64,000 nucleotides of DNA, taken from Paracentrotus lividus (Eukaryota; Echinodermata; Echinoidea; Camarodonta; Echinidae). Below are positions 1 to 12,545 of the stretch, one piece after another. How positions within the stretch are numbered: the stretch's first letter is position 1; the number at the start of each line of letters is the position of its first letter. The stretch spans positions 26,882,139 to 26,946,138 of the forward strand of contig CALNVZ010003433.1 of assembly GCA_940671915.1 (NCBI GenBank). Direction: 5' to 3'. The notes beneath the pieces were generated by a model that was not told the origin of the DNA, ran no database searches, and saw nothing but the letters and a program-made list of their open reading frames with translations. Made by a program: the position numbers and the translations under genes.

Positions 1-3000
1 GTTTACTATTTGTACCAAGCCGTCATATGTTTATTATTAGGTATATTTTGAAAGCTTTTACACTGATCACTGATTTATTGTTGTAAATGAGAAAAGTAGC
101 ATCTTTTTCAGTTTTTATTTGCGTTTTTTTTTTTTGGTTGAAGTTGCGTTGTGGTTTTATGGGGGGGCTGTTTGGTTTTGGTGTGTTGGTTTCGGTTAGG
201 GGGTGGTTGGTGGTGGGGGCTTGCTTTGGTGGGTGTGCGGGTGTGGTTGTTGTTCTTGTTGTTGTCTTGGTTTCGTTGTTGGGTGGTGTTGGCTTGGCGT
301 CTTGTGCTTTGCGGGCTGTGTTTCGGGGTGTGTTTTGTGTATGTGTTGGGTTTCTTGGTTTGTTCTTGTGTTTGGCGGTTGGTGGGGGGTTGTGTGGTTT
401 GGGTGTTTTGTTTTGGGTTGTTGGTGGTGGTGTTGGGTGTGCGGGTGGTTGGTGCTTAGTTGGCACTGGCCGTATTTCGTTTTTGTGTTCATAATTTGGC
501 GCTTCGTGTGTGGTGTACTTATGATTGCAAGCCTGTTGCGTTGGTGTTTGTTTTTTTTTAGAGAAAATTGGGTCGCCGCTGTGGTTTCGCCTTTGTTGAG
601 TGGGCGACTTGCATGGTTTTTGGGGTTGTTGGTTTACTGTTTTGCCCGAGTTACGAATGTCTACAGGCTGTCGACGCGTTTACCTCCCCCCCGAAGCGTG
701 TGTGGTGGGGCTTGATGCCTGCGTGCGCCGGCGTCGTCACCTCATAGGGCTGGGATCTTTAGATTTGGGGTTTTTGTTTTGGGTTGGTATGGGGTGGGGT
801 GGACGTCTGGGGGTCTCGTGGGCCTTTCTATGAGCCATTTGTGGTGGGGTTGTTTTTGTTGTTTGTGGTGTGGTATCGTAGTTGTTCAAGTGTGGGTGTT
901 TTGGGTTGTGGTGGTGTGCTGTGGTGATGGGGTGTGCTTTGTGGTTTTTTGTTACACAAACAATAGTTGAGTGAGGGCGACTTCTTTGTAGGGTGGGTAT
1001 TGTATTTTTTTTGCGTCGTGTGTTATGAGGTTTTTTCGGCCAATTATTGTTTATAGATTCTTATTCGCTGTGGCTTTTTTTTTTAATAGTTTTTTTGTTT
1101 AAGTGTTGGTTGTATGTTAGAATTTGTTGGGGTGGGTGTTGCTATGTTATGGTCGTATGTTCATGTTTAGCTGCTGCTTTGGGGGTGGGGGTGGGTGTAC
1201 GATTTTATTGTATTAAATATTGGTTTTTATGTGGACTGTAGTTGTTGTGATCTTTGTGGTGTTGAGTCATAGGTTTTTGGAGGGTGTGGGTGTATTCTTG
1301 TGTAGTTGGTGTTTTTTGAGGGTTTTTTCTTTTGCTATTTGGTATTCAGTGGTGTTGTTATGTTTATTTTGCGGTGATGGTTTTGGTTTGTAAGATTATG
1401 GCGGTCTATGCATAGCTAACTTAGGATAATCATAAGCCTTTGCTGTAGTACTTGGAGCATATTTGCTGCAGTAGTGGGACCTGGGCGTGGTTTGTGTTCG
1501 TGTGGAAATATAATAAAGGCCTATCTTTTAATGTGGTGCAGAGATTGTTTCTCTCTGCCATAACCGGGTGCTCTACCAATGTGACTGGGACCTCTAGCAA
1601 ATATGGAGTGTGTCTAGTAACATAACAAAACATAGTTACAGTTGTTTGTGTCAAGTTAGAAGTGAAATGGTACATTAGTGTATTGTAATATCAATTTTTT
1701 GGTAATTTTTTATGTTTATTGAGAGAGCAGGTCCTGTGTCTATATGTTGTGTGGGTTGTTGCTGAGTGGTTCATACAGCACGTTGTGAAGATCTGACTTT
1801 CATCCTGCAATTTTTTTTCAGTCACATTGTTGGTTGTTGTGTAGGGAGATTTGGTGGGAAGATTATTGGACTGACCTGGGACATTATCACGTATTTATAT
1901 GAAAATTATTTCTCGCCTCGAGCTACTCTCTAATATATTTTTGGTTGCCTGACTCGTGTTATTCGTCGAATTTTTTTGTGTTGGTAATTGTTTTTCGGTT
2001 TTTTTTTTTTTATGTGTACACAGTCCTGTTAGCAGTCTATGTCAGGTTTTGGATGATATTTTCGATATCTTGGCAGAAGTGATGTCGAACATATAGAGGG
2101 AGTTATTTTGATGATCTTGGTGCTCTGTTGATAATATTATAGTGGTTCCGGGTCAGTTTGTTGCGATACTGTTGCGCTCTGGGCGCTGCGCGTTATGGGT
2201 GGTGGCGTACTTTTAATAATAATAGAGGCTAGTGCCTTAGATTAGTGTTATTTAGGCGTAAGTTGAGGGTGCGCTTATTATTCGGCGAAAGAATTTTGGG
2301 CAATTTTGCTGGCCAAATGGATAGTAGGTGTGGTGCACTGTCTTTATGAATTTGAAGAGGGACCTCATTACAATATGTTGTGAGATTATAGTGTGCTCGA
2401 GTCTATCCAGATTTTCGCCACGGGTCTCATGCTTTTAATTTGCACTCATCGTATTGGATGTACTTGGATATATGAGGATTTTATGAATCGTTAGTTTTTT
2501 TATGTCGAGATTGTGAATTGAGGAGATTGTATTGATATAGATACCTCTTTTGTGGATCACTATATATTATCTATGTAGGTATATTAGTTATAGTATAGTA
2601 GTATATGTGTGTGTGTTGTGTTATGTAATATATAGAAGGTACTAGGACTGGGAGAGCTTGGACCGTATGCTTGTCCTCCAGCTTTTGTTTTATTCTACAC
2701 ATGAGGTAGGCGATGGGCTGGACAATACTGTCTGGTCTAATTGGATTCCAAAGGAAGTTTTGAGTCTCTATTTCGGCTACTGGTATGTATATTTCGTATA
2801 GTGGGGTAGGGGTGGTGTATATATATTATATGACTGTGTTTTTTTTGTGTTGTTTTTGTGGGGTGTGTTGTTTTTGTGTGATACTTATCAGATATATATA
2901 TATGAGTATTAATATATGTTTTGTGGTAGTTTATATATTTATATTATTAGTGGGATTGATGTGATTAGGGATATAGAGTTATATGCATCATTTTAATTAG

Positions 3001-4620
3001 ATATATGATATTTAGTAGGAATCTACAGAGGAGCTTGCCATGGCTTGCAATTCAAGTTTAGGTGTATCGTTCGACTAGTTTACATAAAAGAACAAAGAAT
3101 CTGAAATTTTTATTATGTTGGGCTTAGCTGCTCCTTTTGTAGTGATTTCTGTCAAACTTTCCAGCCGTATTTTTCGTTAGTTTGTCCGTCGTTAATTTAT
3201 TATGCGCTTGGAATCCATATGTGGCCAATTCCAAAGGTGATGAACTTCCCAATAACTGAAGTAGTGTGTTTCTTTTGTTTGGTTTCAGTACCTCTGCTTG
3301 GCGTCATACATTTTGCTTGACGACACCTGGTATAATTAATCACAGTACAACTTCCCTTTCTATGTTCCTTTTATGGTATCTATTTCGTCTTGGAGGTGGA
3401 TTTTTATGGGTAGGAGAATGTGATGGTATCCAATCTAGGTTTGAATATTTCGTGCGTAGTTCGCTTAAGTTCAAATTCTCCTTGTTATATTTCTTTTTGT
3501 GCTCGCTCTCTTCCGATTTCCTTTTCGTGTCGATGATAAGTGGGTCATATATCTCGCACTGATGATTTCTAGGGGGCAATTTCGGTACTATAAAAATGCA
3601 TTATTATAGTCTTATTTCCGTTCTCGGAGTCCATCCGGGATCATTAAGTATGTGTTTTATTACTTCTGTATTTAGTGAGGTCCACAATATTTATTATGTA
3701 TTTCAACATAGAAAAAGATCCCACTTGCAATTCGTTAGCCGAGCTTTTTTTAGTCCAGCAGTTAAAGGTAAAGTTCACCTGGTGTGTTAATTTTTTTGGT
3801 TTTATATGGCAGATATAGAAGTATGTTAGTGGTTAGGTTCTGAGGAGTGAGGGTGGATAAATCGACCCGAGGGATATAATAAACTGATTGTAATGAATAT
3901 GTATAAGTTTTGATTCCTGTTGACTGGTCACTGTGCGGAGCTGCTCTCCTGTGTATAGTTAATGAAGGCGAATGTCAGGTGTAAATGTTGTCATTTTCAC
4001 AGAAAGAATGTATATCTATTTCACCTGTGCTGTTCTGTAGTATGGGTTATGTATGGTGTCGGTGCAAATTATGTTCATTGGATGACGTTGTGTCGCTCCT
4101 TAGTGCCAGATTTGTATCCATTTGTTTTCGCCGTGTATGCAACATGCATAAAAAAAAAGAAGGAAAGATAGAGTGGAGAATTGGTAAGTTTAGTAAGAAA
4201 GGAATATATATAAAGAAAAAAAAGACTCATTTATTTGGTTATATAGGTATTCGGGGTGTGTAAGTCGTGGTTGGAGTGTCACGTCGACTGTCATAAGGAA
4301 CTCAAATTTTGGTTTATAGATTTATTCATGGTTGAGTTCAACCTCGTTGTTGAGGCTTATTAATTTTGGTTTCGGGGATTTTAATATTTTTGTTGGTGAC
4401 TTTTTTATGTTCTGCATTTTTGTGTTTTTTATATAGCCAATAATAGTAGTTTTCCGAGTGGGGGTGTTTGTTTGAACTTTTAACTTATAAATGATAGATA
4501 TTATGGAGAGTAATCTACAATAAAAAAATAAATATCTCGAGAGTGGTTTATATTGTTAGTTAAATTTACGCGATTTTGTAGTTATTTGAGTTATTTTTTT
4601 GGTGTCGTCCTTGGCTGGGC
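1..4620. other. Low-fidelity, gene-free sequence
   Basis: No convincing coding exon is visible. Open frames here have low-complexity translations (runs of Gly, Val, Cys, Trp or of Pro, Thr, Asn) that follow from the skewed base composition. The first 45 bases resemble 5,942-5,975, and 3,760-4,180 is a badly corrupted relative of the TTAA-flanked inverted-repeat element found intact at 36,989-37,483. That suggests error-rich repeat DNA rather than unique sequence. 1,400-3,750 holds AT-rich and T-rich stretches in which I recognise nothing. Confidence 0.6.
130..960. repeat. Extremely G/T-rich strand-asymmetric tract
   Basis: For about 800 bases the + strand is almost entirely G and T, with very few A or C. 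The long open frames on both strands here are a by-product of that skew. No regular repeat unit is evident. It may be a degenerate (GT)n-like region or a sequencing artefact. Confidence 0.6.
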
Positions 4621-4980
4621 ATAGATGTATTAGAGGATGTTGCCCCCCCCCCCCCCCAGTCGTTACATGAAATCGCCGCGCTTGCCAAGAAGGATTAAAA
4701 GAAATAATGGAATGAATCAACTAACAGAGTGTAAACATGGTAAAAGATATATTAAAAGTCAGAAATGAACAATCAGTATTATGCAAAATGTAGTTTTCAC
4801 CGTTTTCATGGTTTTGTTTTCATATCATTGATTTTTGCTCTGACTTCAGTTTATTTTTGTCTTTGTTAGCCGATTTATTCCATTATTACTTGAATCCTTC
4901 TTGGCATGCCATACCCAGGGGATAATGAATAGCGAATTCCTGCGCATGCCGTTTTTTATGTCCTTCATAAAAGTGGGCAT

Positions 4981-5505
4981 TGCTCACTGAAGAATGCGTT
5001 ATTTTCGGAATTTTTTGTGCCATAATGATAGTTGAGGATATGAGCTTTATATACATCTAAACTTTTTCCCCAAGAATCATTTTTAATTTGGTAGCCTTGT
5101 CAAAAGTGTATAGTTCTTTTTGGGACGCACTGTAGAAAGCTATGTTTATATTCACAGTTTAAATACGGAAACGTTCTCTAGCATTGTTTGATAATTTATT
5201 TTTTTTATCACAAATGTGATAACTTTATTGACACAATAATGACTTGAGATATGAGCAATAAAACGTTACTATGATGACATTGACTCCTTTTATTAATCAG
5301 TGGCAATATTTGCACATTCTCGACTGAAGTGTTGTCATAAATAAAAAGCTCTTTTTTTTTAAATAGAAGTTTAATTTCGAACTCATTTCCAGTAGCTTTT
5401 GACACTTCCTAAAATGTGAGTTCTCCATTAAAAATTTTAAAAAATGAAGTATTCCATATAAAATGGCACTGTTAAATCTTTTTGTTTCCCGAGAATTTGT
5501 TTTAT
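4981..5505 (+). repeat. Direct repeat, copy 1 (about 525 bp)
   Basis: This segment starts TGCTCACTGAAGAATGCG and is repeated nearly identically at 5,978-6,505, about 1 kb downstream. Further relatives lie at about 18,590-19,120 and 19,590-20,115 in the noisy duplicate, and in inverted orientation at 17,715-17,895. It is an interspersed repeat. The direct pair could be long terminal repeats of a deleted element, but I see no coding remnant between them. Confidence 0.7.
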
Positions 5506-5977
5506 TTATAACACAAAATGTTTTCGTTTAGTTTTAATTGGTAAGTTGCGGATCACAGCAACAAAAAAAAAAAAACTATTTGGGGCAAAGTCGTCACCAG
5601 GCGAGATCGTTAGAGCCCCGTGTTGTGAAAATTTATTTATCAATTTTTTGTCATAATATGCGAGTCACAGTCATAAAATTATCAATTTTGATCATTTTGC
5701 AGTGGTGAAAGCAGGGAGAGGGGGCTCAGGGGACGCGCCCTCTTATAATTTGAAAACCATTCATTGACTGCACATCATAAAATCTGAAATCTACAAACGA
5801 CATACCTGTTAAAAAGCCTATATATAAAGCTTTTTTTTCTACTTTGAAAAGTCTTAATTTTGTTAAGTTAGTTGAGTTTTAAGTACATTATAAGTAGGCC
5901 TACATTTCATCTATTACGAAAACCTTAATTAAGTGCAGAAATGTTTACTATTTGTACCCAATAATTATATAGGTATA

Positions 5978-6505
5978 TGCTCACTGAAGAATGCGTTATT
6001 TTCGGAATTTGTTGTGCCATAATGATAGTTGAGGATATGAGCTTTATATACATCTAAACTTTTCCCCCCCAAAAAAAAATCATTTTTAATTTGGTAGCCT
6101 TGTCAAAAGTGTATAGTTCTTTTTGGGACGCACTGTAGAAAGCTATGTTTATATTCACAGTTTAAATACGGAAACGTTCTCTAGCATTGTTTGATAATTT
6201 TTTTTAATCACAATTGTGATAACTTTATTGACACAATAATGACTTGAGATATGAGCAATAAAACATTATTATGATGACATTGACTCCTTTTATTAATCAG
6301 TGGCAATATTTGCACATTCTCGACTGAAGTGTTGTCATAAATGAAAAGTTTTTTTTTTTAAATAGAAGTTTAATTTCGAACTCATTTCCAGTAGCTTTTG
6401 ACACTTCCTAAAATGTGAGTTCTCAATTAAAAATTTAAAAAATGAAGTATTCCATATAGAATGGCACTGTTCAATCTTTTCGTTTCCCGATGATTTGTTT
6501 TATAA
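5978..6505 (+). repeat. Direct repeat, copy 2 (about 525 bp)
   Basis: Near-identical to 4,981-5,505, with small indels such as a longer C/A run near 6,065. A 35-base poly(A) tract follows at 6,539-6,573. Together with poly(A), the arrangement could reflect retroposition, but no open reading frame supports this. Confidence 0.7.
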
Positions 6506-6532
6506 ACGAAAAGATGTTAAATGTTAGAGTTG

Positions 6533-6538
<6 letters not shown>

Positions 6539-6573
<35 letters not shown>
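6539..6573 (+). repeat. Poly(A) tract
   Basis: A run of 35 consecutive A bases, matched by a shorter run at about 20,167-20,183 in the noisy duplicate. Confidence 0.95.
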
Positions 6574-6575
<2 letters not shown>

Positions 6576-6958
6576 GACTGTGATATGAATCAAATAATAA
6601 GTGGCAAATAATTAAATGCTAATTTAACTATTACAACGTCCTTGATAGGCCTGCAAATCAAAATGTTCCAAAAGATCAAGCCTCCTAAATTTTGGTCACA
6701 AAAGGACTGGATCCATGAAATACAAAATAATTGCCAAACGTATTTAAAGAATCAATCAAACAAACATAAATCAATAGATGGATCATTAATATAGTTGACC
6801 ATCAAAATTCCAAACTGATAACCACCTATTATGATGATTGAAATTTGAAAATTGTTTTGTTTTGTTTTGTTTTTTTCTTTTCAAAACTGCAATCAGTTGA
6901 ATATTGCTCTCTATAAAGCAATTCGGCCTTGTGCTGGAATAATGACCTATTTATTTAA

Positions 6959-7449
6959 AGGGGAAGTTCACCCTGGAATTTTATTGGTCTTAAAAAATGA
7001 AGAAAAATAATAAAAAAATATTAGTGAAAGTTTGAAGAAAATCGACCGAAAAATAGCGAAGTTATGAATATTTAAAGTTTTGATTCTGTGACGTCACGTG
7101 CGAGCAGCTCTCCCATTGGTTGTGTATGTAAATTCCATAAATTGGTCTTTTTGTCATGGTTCTTGATAAAGGAATGGGTCAATTTTATATAGTCATGTAT
7201 ATGAACATATGTTTGATGGTATATCGACCGCACAGGTGACATTATTATTTTCTTCTGAAAAAAAAGACATTTTATGGAATTTACACTACATAACACATAG
7301 GAGATCTGCTCGCATGTGACGTCACAGAATCAAAACTTTGAATATTCATAACTTCATCATATTTTGGTCGATTTTCCCCAAACCTTCACTCATATTTTTC
7401 TTTTATTTTTCTGCATTTCTAAAAACTAATAAAATTCCAGGGTGAACAC
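6959..7449. mobile_element. TTAA-type inverted-repeat element (MITE), copy 1
   Basis: Begins AGGGGAAGTTCACCCTGG directly after TTAA and ends with the inverted complement CCAGGGTGAAC. The interior is largely self-complementary: TGACGTCACGTGCGAGCAGC near the left arm is mirrored by GCTCGCATGTGACGTCA near the right. The right terminal few bases and TTAA are degraded. It has no coding capacity. Other copies are at 20,569-21,034 and 36,989-37,483. Confidence 0.8.
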
Positions 7450-9227
7450 AGAAAAGATATCATGCTCACTATCTGACTATGTCAATATTTTGAAGGAGAG
7501 ACAATCCAATAATGTTTGCTTTGAACCCTAGGTTTTTGGTTTCCTTGCGTTGCCCGGCAAAACATAAAGAAGACTGGAAAAGCTGGTAGGCATTGGAGGC
7601 TGCTGTATAGAATAATACACACACTAAAAATCACATTAGTAATCAGATTATTAATCACATTATTAATTTAATTTCTCTTTTTTTTCTCTCTTACTTGAGG
7701 CCTATATTGTTTTTAGGGGGGGGGGGCGTAGCCTAGAATTTGGGTCAGGGGCAGAGGTGCATTGCATTATCGTAGCCGCCGCCCCCCTCTCCCCCCCCCC
7801 CCCTTTCTTCATCAAATCCTTAATTGCAGATGATTAACCATATTTAATGGCATTGTAATTTTCTATCTTCCTGGGAAATTTACTAGTTTCGGCCCGACTG
7901 GAATTTCATCCAATTCAACGAGATCATTTCCGGATTTACTAAGTATAGATTTTTACACCCAGCTCCCAGATTGCCGATGTTGCCTTATTTGGTTAACCCC
8001 TATCGAGAAGCCTTTAATCTGCTATTGGTCTATTGTCATCCCGCTTCAATCTTTATACTCTTTCAAACTTCCGCTTTATTTGCACACATGAGACGACTGA
8101 AGTAAGCAATTTATACTTTTACCAATTTAAAGCACAAGTAAAAACAATAATATAGTTAAGTGTTGAATAGTTTGATATAATCATATTAACATAATTAACA
8201 TATAAATTCTCATAATTTTTTTTTAAATTGTTATTTTTACTCTAATTTAATATTTGCAGTATCCAAAAAGTATTATTACGGCGATTTTCTTTATATTTGC
8301 TAAATTAATTGGCAACGTCAGTTTGCTTCTGAACCACTCAAACGCGGAACAAGTCCGAATCCACAGGTTGTGTGTGTGTGATATTTATCTACTTCTAAGC
8401 TTCCGTGTGTGTTATCAGGCCGCGAACAAGGTTCATTTCCTACTCTTATTTCGCTAAAAAAAGGAGGAAAATTGATGCATCTCCTATTTGGGTCTTTATC
8501 AGGAATTATTCGTGTCGTAACTGTAGATCAGAGGCGCTGTTTCATCACCTGAGCAGGTAAGTTAATCGTTTATCTTGATTTTCATACGTTCTTGCTTCAT
8601 CTTTGATTTTATTTCATTTTCTGTGACAATGACGTTGTTTAATGCATTGTGCGAGTGCACTAATTCAGCGCAGCTCAGACAGATTCTAGAGCCAGAGGCA
8701 GAGGTCCACGCCCACTGCTCAAGTGAGATTTGTTTTAAAAATTGGATTTGCCAGTGTATTGACCTTTTTTTTTTCATCCATAATTCATTTAGATATGTAG
8801 TGCAGACATTTCCATGTCTAAATTTCATATGTGGTCGCATGTCGTATGCTGGGCACCCAAATTAAGGCCAAAACAAAAGGGTGGAGCCTGGGCCTGGCCC
8901 TGGAGCTTTGGAGGGATTTTATCCCACTGAAATTCTTGTGATAGGCTACTGTCATGCCTGGCCCAATTTTAATGGTTGGATATCTCATCACGTTGAAGCG
9001 AATTCAATATTCTTTTAGAGCTCCAAATCCCAAAATGTTTGATTAGACTCTACTGCATATTGAAGCAAGACAAATTTGAATGAGAATGGATGGTTTGGAC
9101 TTGATGGATGCTCTAGGCCCTTGGCCTACGCCTAGGTCTAGATCTATCAATTATGCTGGCAATATTACTTGAATTAATATCTTAACTCCCAATTTAAACC
9201 GTTAAGGGGCACTTATCTAACGTTAAT

Positions 9228-9254
9228 CTTCTTCTTCTTCTTCTTCTTCTTCTT
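9228..9254 (+). repeat. (CTT)n microsatellite
   Basis: Nine consecutive CTT triplets, shortened and interrupted in the noisy duplicate near 22,793. Confidence 0.9.
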
Positions 9255-9311
9255 ATTCCTCCAGTGATGTTGCATGTTATATCCTTAGGCGGTTTTGTCA
9301 ACATTTTACAA

Positions 9312-9335
9312 GGTCTAGATCTAGATCTAGATCTA
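9312..9335 (+). repeat. (TCTAGA)n short tandem repeat
   Basis: Tandem TCTAGA hexamers, themselves palindromic. Corrupted in the duplicate near 22,873. Confidence 0.85.
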
Positions 9336-9959
9336 AATAAAATATAGGGTCTAGATCTAATCCAAATGAACTCTTATTACTTGTAGAGAAAAGTAGGCCT
9401 ATACAATGTAAGGTTAAGTTTTTTTTAGATAGAGTTTTAAATTCAAAATACGAATGGAATACTTTACCAACGTTTTCTTGCTGCAGGGTCCAAACTCATT
9501 GGGTTCCTTTGTTTGTAATATGGCATCCAATTGATTATAAATCTTTTTGATGTAACGACACAGAGACAAATGATACAAAGACGTTATACAACTCATCACA
9601 TACCGAATACAGTAACATACATATCTAGTCAATGAAATGATAACAACAGTGAGTGTGCATTAAATGTGACTCTTGGCAGATTTGATTATCTCAAGATTCA
9701 GCTCTGGCTAGTGCAGTATCAATTTCGCACTTGACTGATTTTCGGGGGGTTTACCCCTGATCCACCGTTTGTTAGCCTGAACTTGTGCAGCACTGTCTAA
9801 TGAGCCACAGATCAATCTACCGAGTGAGTCAGAAAAAAAAGTAAACACCTAGAAAATTGTCATTAAAAAGAAAACCAGTTTATAAGCCCCAAATTATTAC
9901 ACATATTCTGAAATAGTAACTTCTCCCGCTTCTTCTGACACCATTTTTGTATGGTAGGA

Positions 9960-10202
9960 TGGGGGGCGCGATGTCCGGACACTTAACAAAAATGAAGCCT
10001 GCTTGTTTGTCTCAGGATTAAGCCAAAAATATATGTTGAATGATTCTTATCTTCATCAATATTTGATGTGTAGAATATTTTCTATCACTTTGTTCCAAAA
10101 AACTACTAAAAGATTGCTTGTAAACCTTTTCAAATGGCTGGTCAAAATCGTCTTTCCGGATAAACAACCTGTCCGGACATACAGCAACTGGGTATACATG
10201 TA
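9960..10202. mobile_element. TCCGGACA-bounded repeat element, copy 1
   Basis: Two GTCCGGACA motifs about 190 bases apart bound this segment, which ends in CAACTGGGTATAC. The reverse complement of 34,715-34,936 has the same order of landmarks (GGGGG, TCCGGACACTTAA, AT-rich middle, TCCGGACA, CAACCGGGTATAC), so this is an interspersed family seen in both orientations. A third, noisy copy lies near 23,520-23,755. Confidence 0.6.
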
Positions 10203-10722
10203 GATTTTGAATCGTACGAAAGTGGGGGTAAAATCAAAACAACAAAAGCTATAAACAAAATAAGCCAGTTCATCTGATTAGAATAGCATAACTATTTTAC
10301 GAAAAGGTTTTGAGCCAAATTACTTGGCAAGGGTGTTGTTTCGCTTATCGACTACTTTCTGTGTAACAATAAGATGGATCTGTAGAGTCAAGCATGGGGA
10401 GCTAACCTCAAAGACAAAAACTTCACTTTATTAAGTATTAAGAGGCTTTTTAGGTCTGTAAGTGACCATTTATTCTTTGATATGTGTTCACACATGGATT
10501 ACTTAATAAATCAATCTCATTTGCACACAGAATGTAGTCAAAAACAATATCCCTGCCAAATTATTTGGCTAAAAATATTTTCCTAAAAGAATTATATATG
10601 CTTTTTTTGTTTTTCTAGGTGTTTTTTTTTCTCGAGCTCACAGGAATTTCCCTGTAACACTCATCTGGCTAGCAATATCATTTTGTTATTGTTGTTTGTT
10701 TTTTTACTGTATAATTGACCAG

Positions 10723-10826
10723 GATATTAAACATCAAAGGTCAGTTCGTCAAATTCAAAGTAACACAGTCATGGCAAAATCTACAGCAGGCTGCGAGTGT
10801 GGAAAATCAGAGAACTTTTTAATGAG
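10723..10826 (+). CDS. Possible first coding exon of an unidentified transcript (weak)
   Basis: A pyrimidine tract and AG precede 10,723, an ATG at 10,771 opens 18 codons plus two bases (MAKSTAGCECGKSENFLM), and a good donor AG|GTGAGT follows. The noisy duplicate near 24,324-24,378 keeps the same donor. The short peptide matches no family I know and does not look like a plastin N-terminus; its phase-2 end also does not fit the phase-0 start at 36,711. It could be chance. A donor-like CAG|GTAAGTT at 8,556 could mark an upstream noncoding exon. Confidence 0.2.
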
Positions 10827-11207
10827 GTGAGTTGTTTGTGTTTCTTTTGGCTCTTCTTGTTTGTTTTTCATGGACCCCAGGTTTGTAAATTTGTCTTTGT
10901 AATGTATATTGTTTTAAAAAAATGTTTTGACTTGCAGAATTTCCCTTGGAACTTAAATTTTGAGGGTTGATGACACCCCTGTTTATAAAGAAAAAAAATT
11001 CTAACAGAAAATGAAAGATTATAAGAAGAATTTTTTTTAAAGAAAAATTTCAAAATAAACAGTGTCACCCAGAAGAAAAAGAGCCCCCCCCCCCCAAAGA
11101 GACTTTGATAAAAAAAAAATTGGTAATTTCAACCCGTGTATGTTGTATAACTGCACTGTTACATGTACATGTAGGCCTACTGCAATCAAGTTGTGCACTG
11201 AAACAGG

Positions 11208-11406
11208 TACTGTATAAGCCAATATTTTCGCGTCCAGATATTTCGCGATTTTGGACTAGTTGCGGAAATTCGCAGAGCAAAATTTCGCGATTTTTGGTGA
11301 TGATTTCACTACTATAAATAGCCTTGTATTGAAGTGGAAATTTTCGCGAGACCAACTCGCGAAATTCGCGAAAATAAGTCACCGCGAAATAACCACTTAT
11401 ACAGTA
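11208..11406. mobile_element. TTCGCG-rich MITE, copy 1
   Basis: A 199-base element bounded by the inverted repeats TACTGTATAAG and CTTATACAGTA. The interior holds many TTCGCG and CGCGAAA words that are mutually complementary, so the whole element can fold back. It is noncoding. Copies recur at 24,767-24,963 (noisy) and 34,218-34,403 (diverged). Confidence 0.85.
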
Positions 11407-12545
11407 TCTGGTGGATTTGTTATTTGTATGCACAGAGGTTTTGAGTGCCCAGGATTGAATCCATTGACTGGAGTAAATGTACATGTAAGCATGTCTAAAA
11501 GCGCACTGTTTGGTAATTTTCAACTAAAAAAAAAAAAGCACTGTACATGTAAATTAAAATATTATTATGCATTGAGAAATTACATGCAAAGGTTTTATTA
11601 CATTTAACTTTCACTTTCAATCATTCTCTCATTTTTTTTGGTTTTTTTTTGTTTTGAGAATGGATGTTCTTTGTTCATTTTCGGATAAATTAGCATCAAA
11701 ACACATATGATTGAGTAGGTTTTTCCATCTGGAGAAATACATTGTACAATTTGAAATTCAAATTGGCTTTTTGCACAGAAGGGTGTATTGTGCTTGACCT
11801 TTAAGAAAGGAATGACCTTTATAGAATAACCAGCTGTGAATGAGTCATATCACTATACATGTACCTGGCTGCACATGTCATGTAAATGCACCCAATACTA
11901 GTCTACATAATCAGGCCGAAATTGGACTAGATTTTCACATAATTGAAAAAAAAAAAGTAATATGTTTCAGATTGATTATATATTGGAAGTTTTTTATTGA
12001 CTACATACATGGTTATAACTTTAACACTTGTATGATTCAGAAGGGAAATATAGCATCGAGTCATGTACTGACTCATTTACAATGTAGACCTGTAGGTACA
12101 TGAACACATGGATGGGGAGATGCTGTTCATAGGTATCTGGCCCATCGAATCAATCTACATGTACGTTGTGCCTTGTACAAATGTAGGTGCCATGCCAGAG
12201 ATTGAACCTGCAACTTTTGTATCACAAGTAGAGTGACAATGTCGGCCTACATGTAGCGCTTAGGTCTTAGGAGATAGCTTAAAGCTGAACATTAGGCCTA
12301 CACTGTTATGAATAAGTACTGATCAATGGTTCTAGGACCACTACCCCCTGGACAATTTCCCCTCCCCCCTGGACTATTACATTTTAGGCCTACATGTACC
12401 CCAGCCAAAACTCTATCCCAAAAATCTACTCCTAACCCTAAATAAAACCCTAGCCCTAAGTCTGGGGGGTAGTTGTCAAGAGAGTAATTGTCCTGATATG
12501 CTGATCAATGTATACAATGCAGGGGTTGCAGGGGGAGCCGCAAAC

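Larger units (their letters stand above)
4640..12545. repeat. Large duplicated block, clean copy
   Basis: This roughly 7.9-kb block recurs in the same order and orientation at 18,265-26,083. Shared landmarks include the MITE at 6,959, the CTT tract at 9,228, the TCCGGACA element at 9,960, the candidate exon at 10,723 and the TTCGCG element at 11,208. This copy has regular homopolymers and few indels. The second copy has an indel every few tens of bases. It is therefore the trustworthy version, and the duplication itself may be an assembly product. Confidence 0.85.

Noticed and set aside
23..715. Long overlapping open frames on both strands rich in Gly/Val/Cys/Trp or Pro/Thr/Asn
   Set aside because: They result from the G/T-only composition, appear in several frames at once and contain no domain.
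4981..6505. Direct repeats as LTRs of a retrovirus-like element
   Set aside because: No TG...CA ends, primer-binding site or gag/pol remnant was seen between or around the two copies.
8562..8865. Complementary open frames of 92 and 96 codons
   Set aside because: No recognisable family, no splice context, and frame broken in the noisy duplicate; coding signs are lacking.
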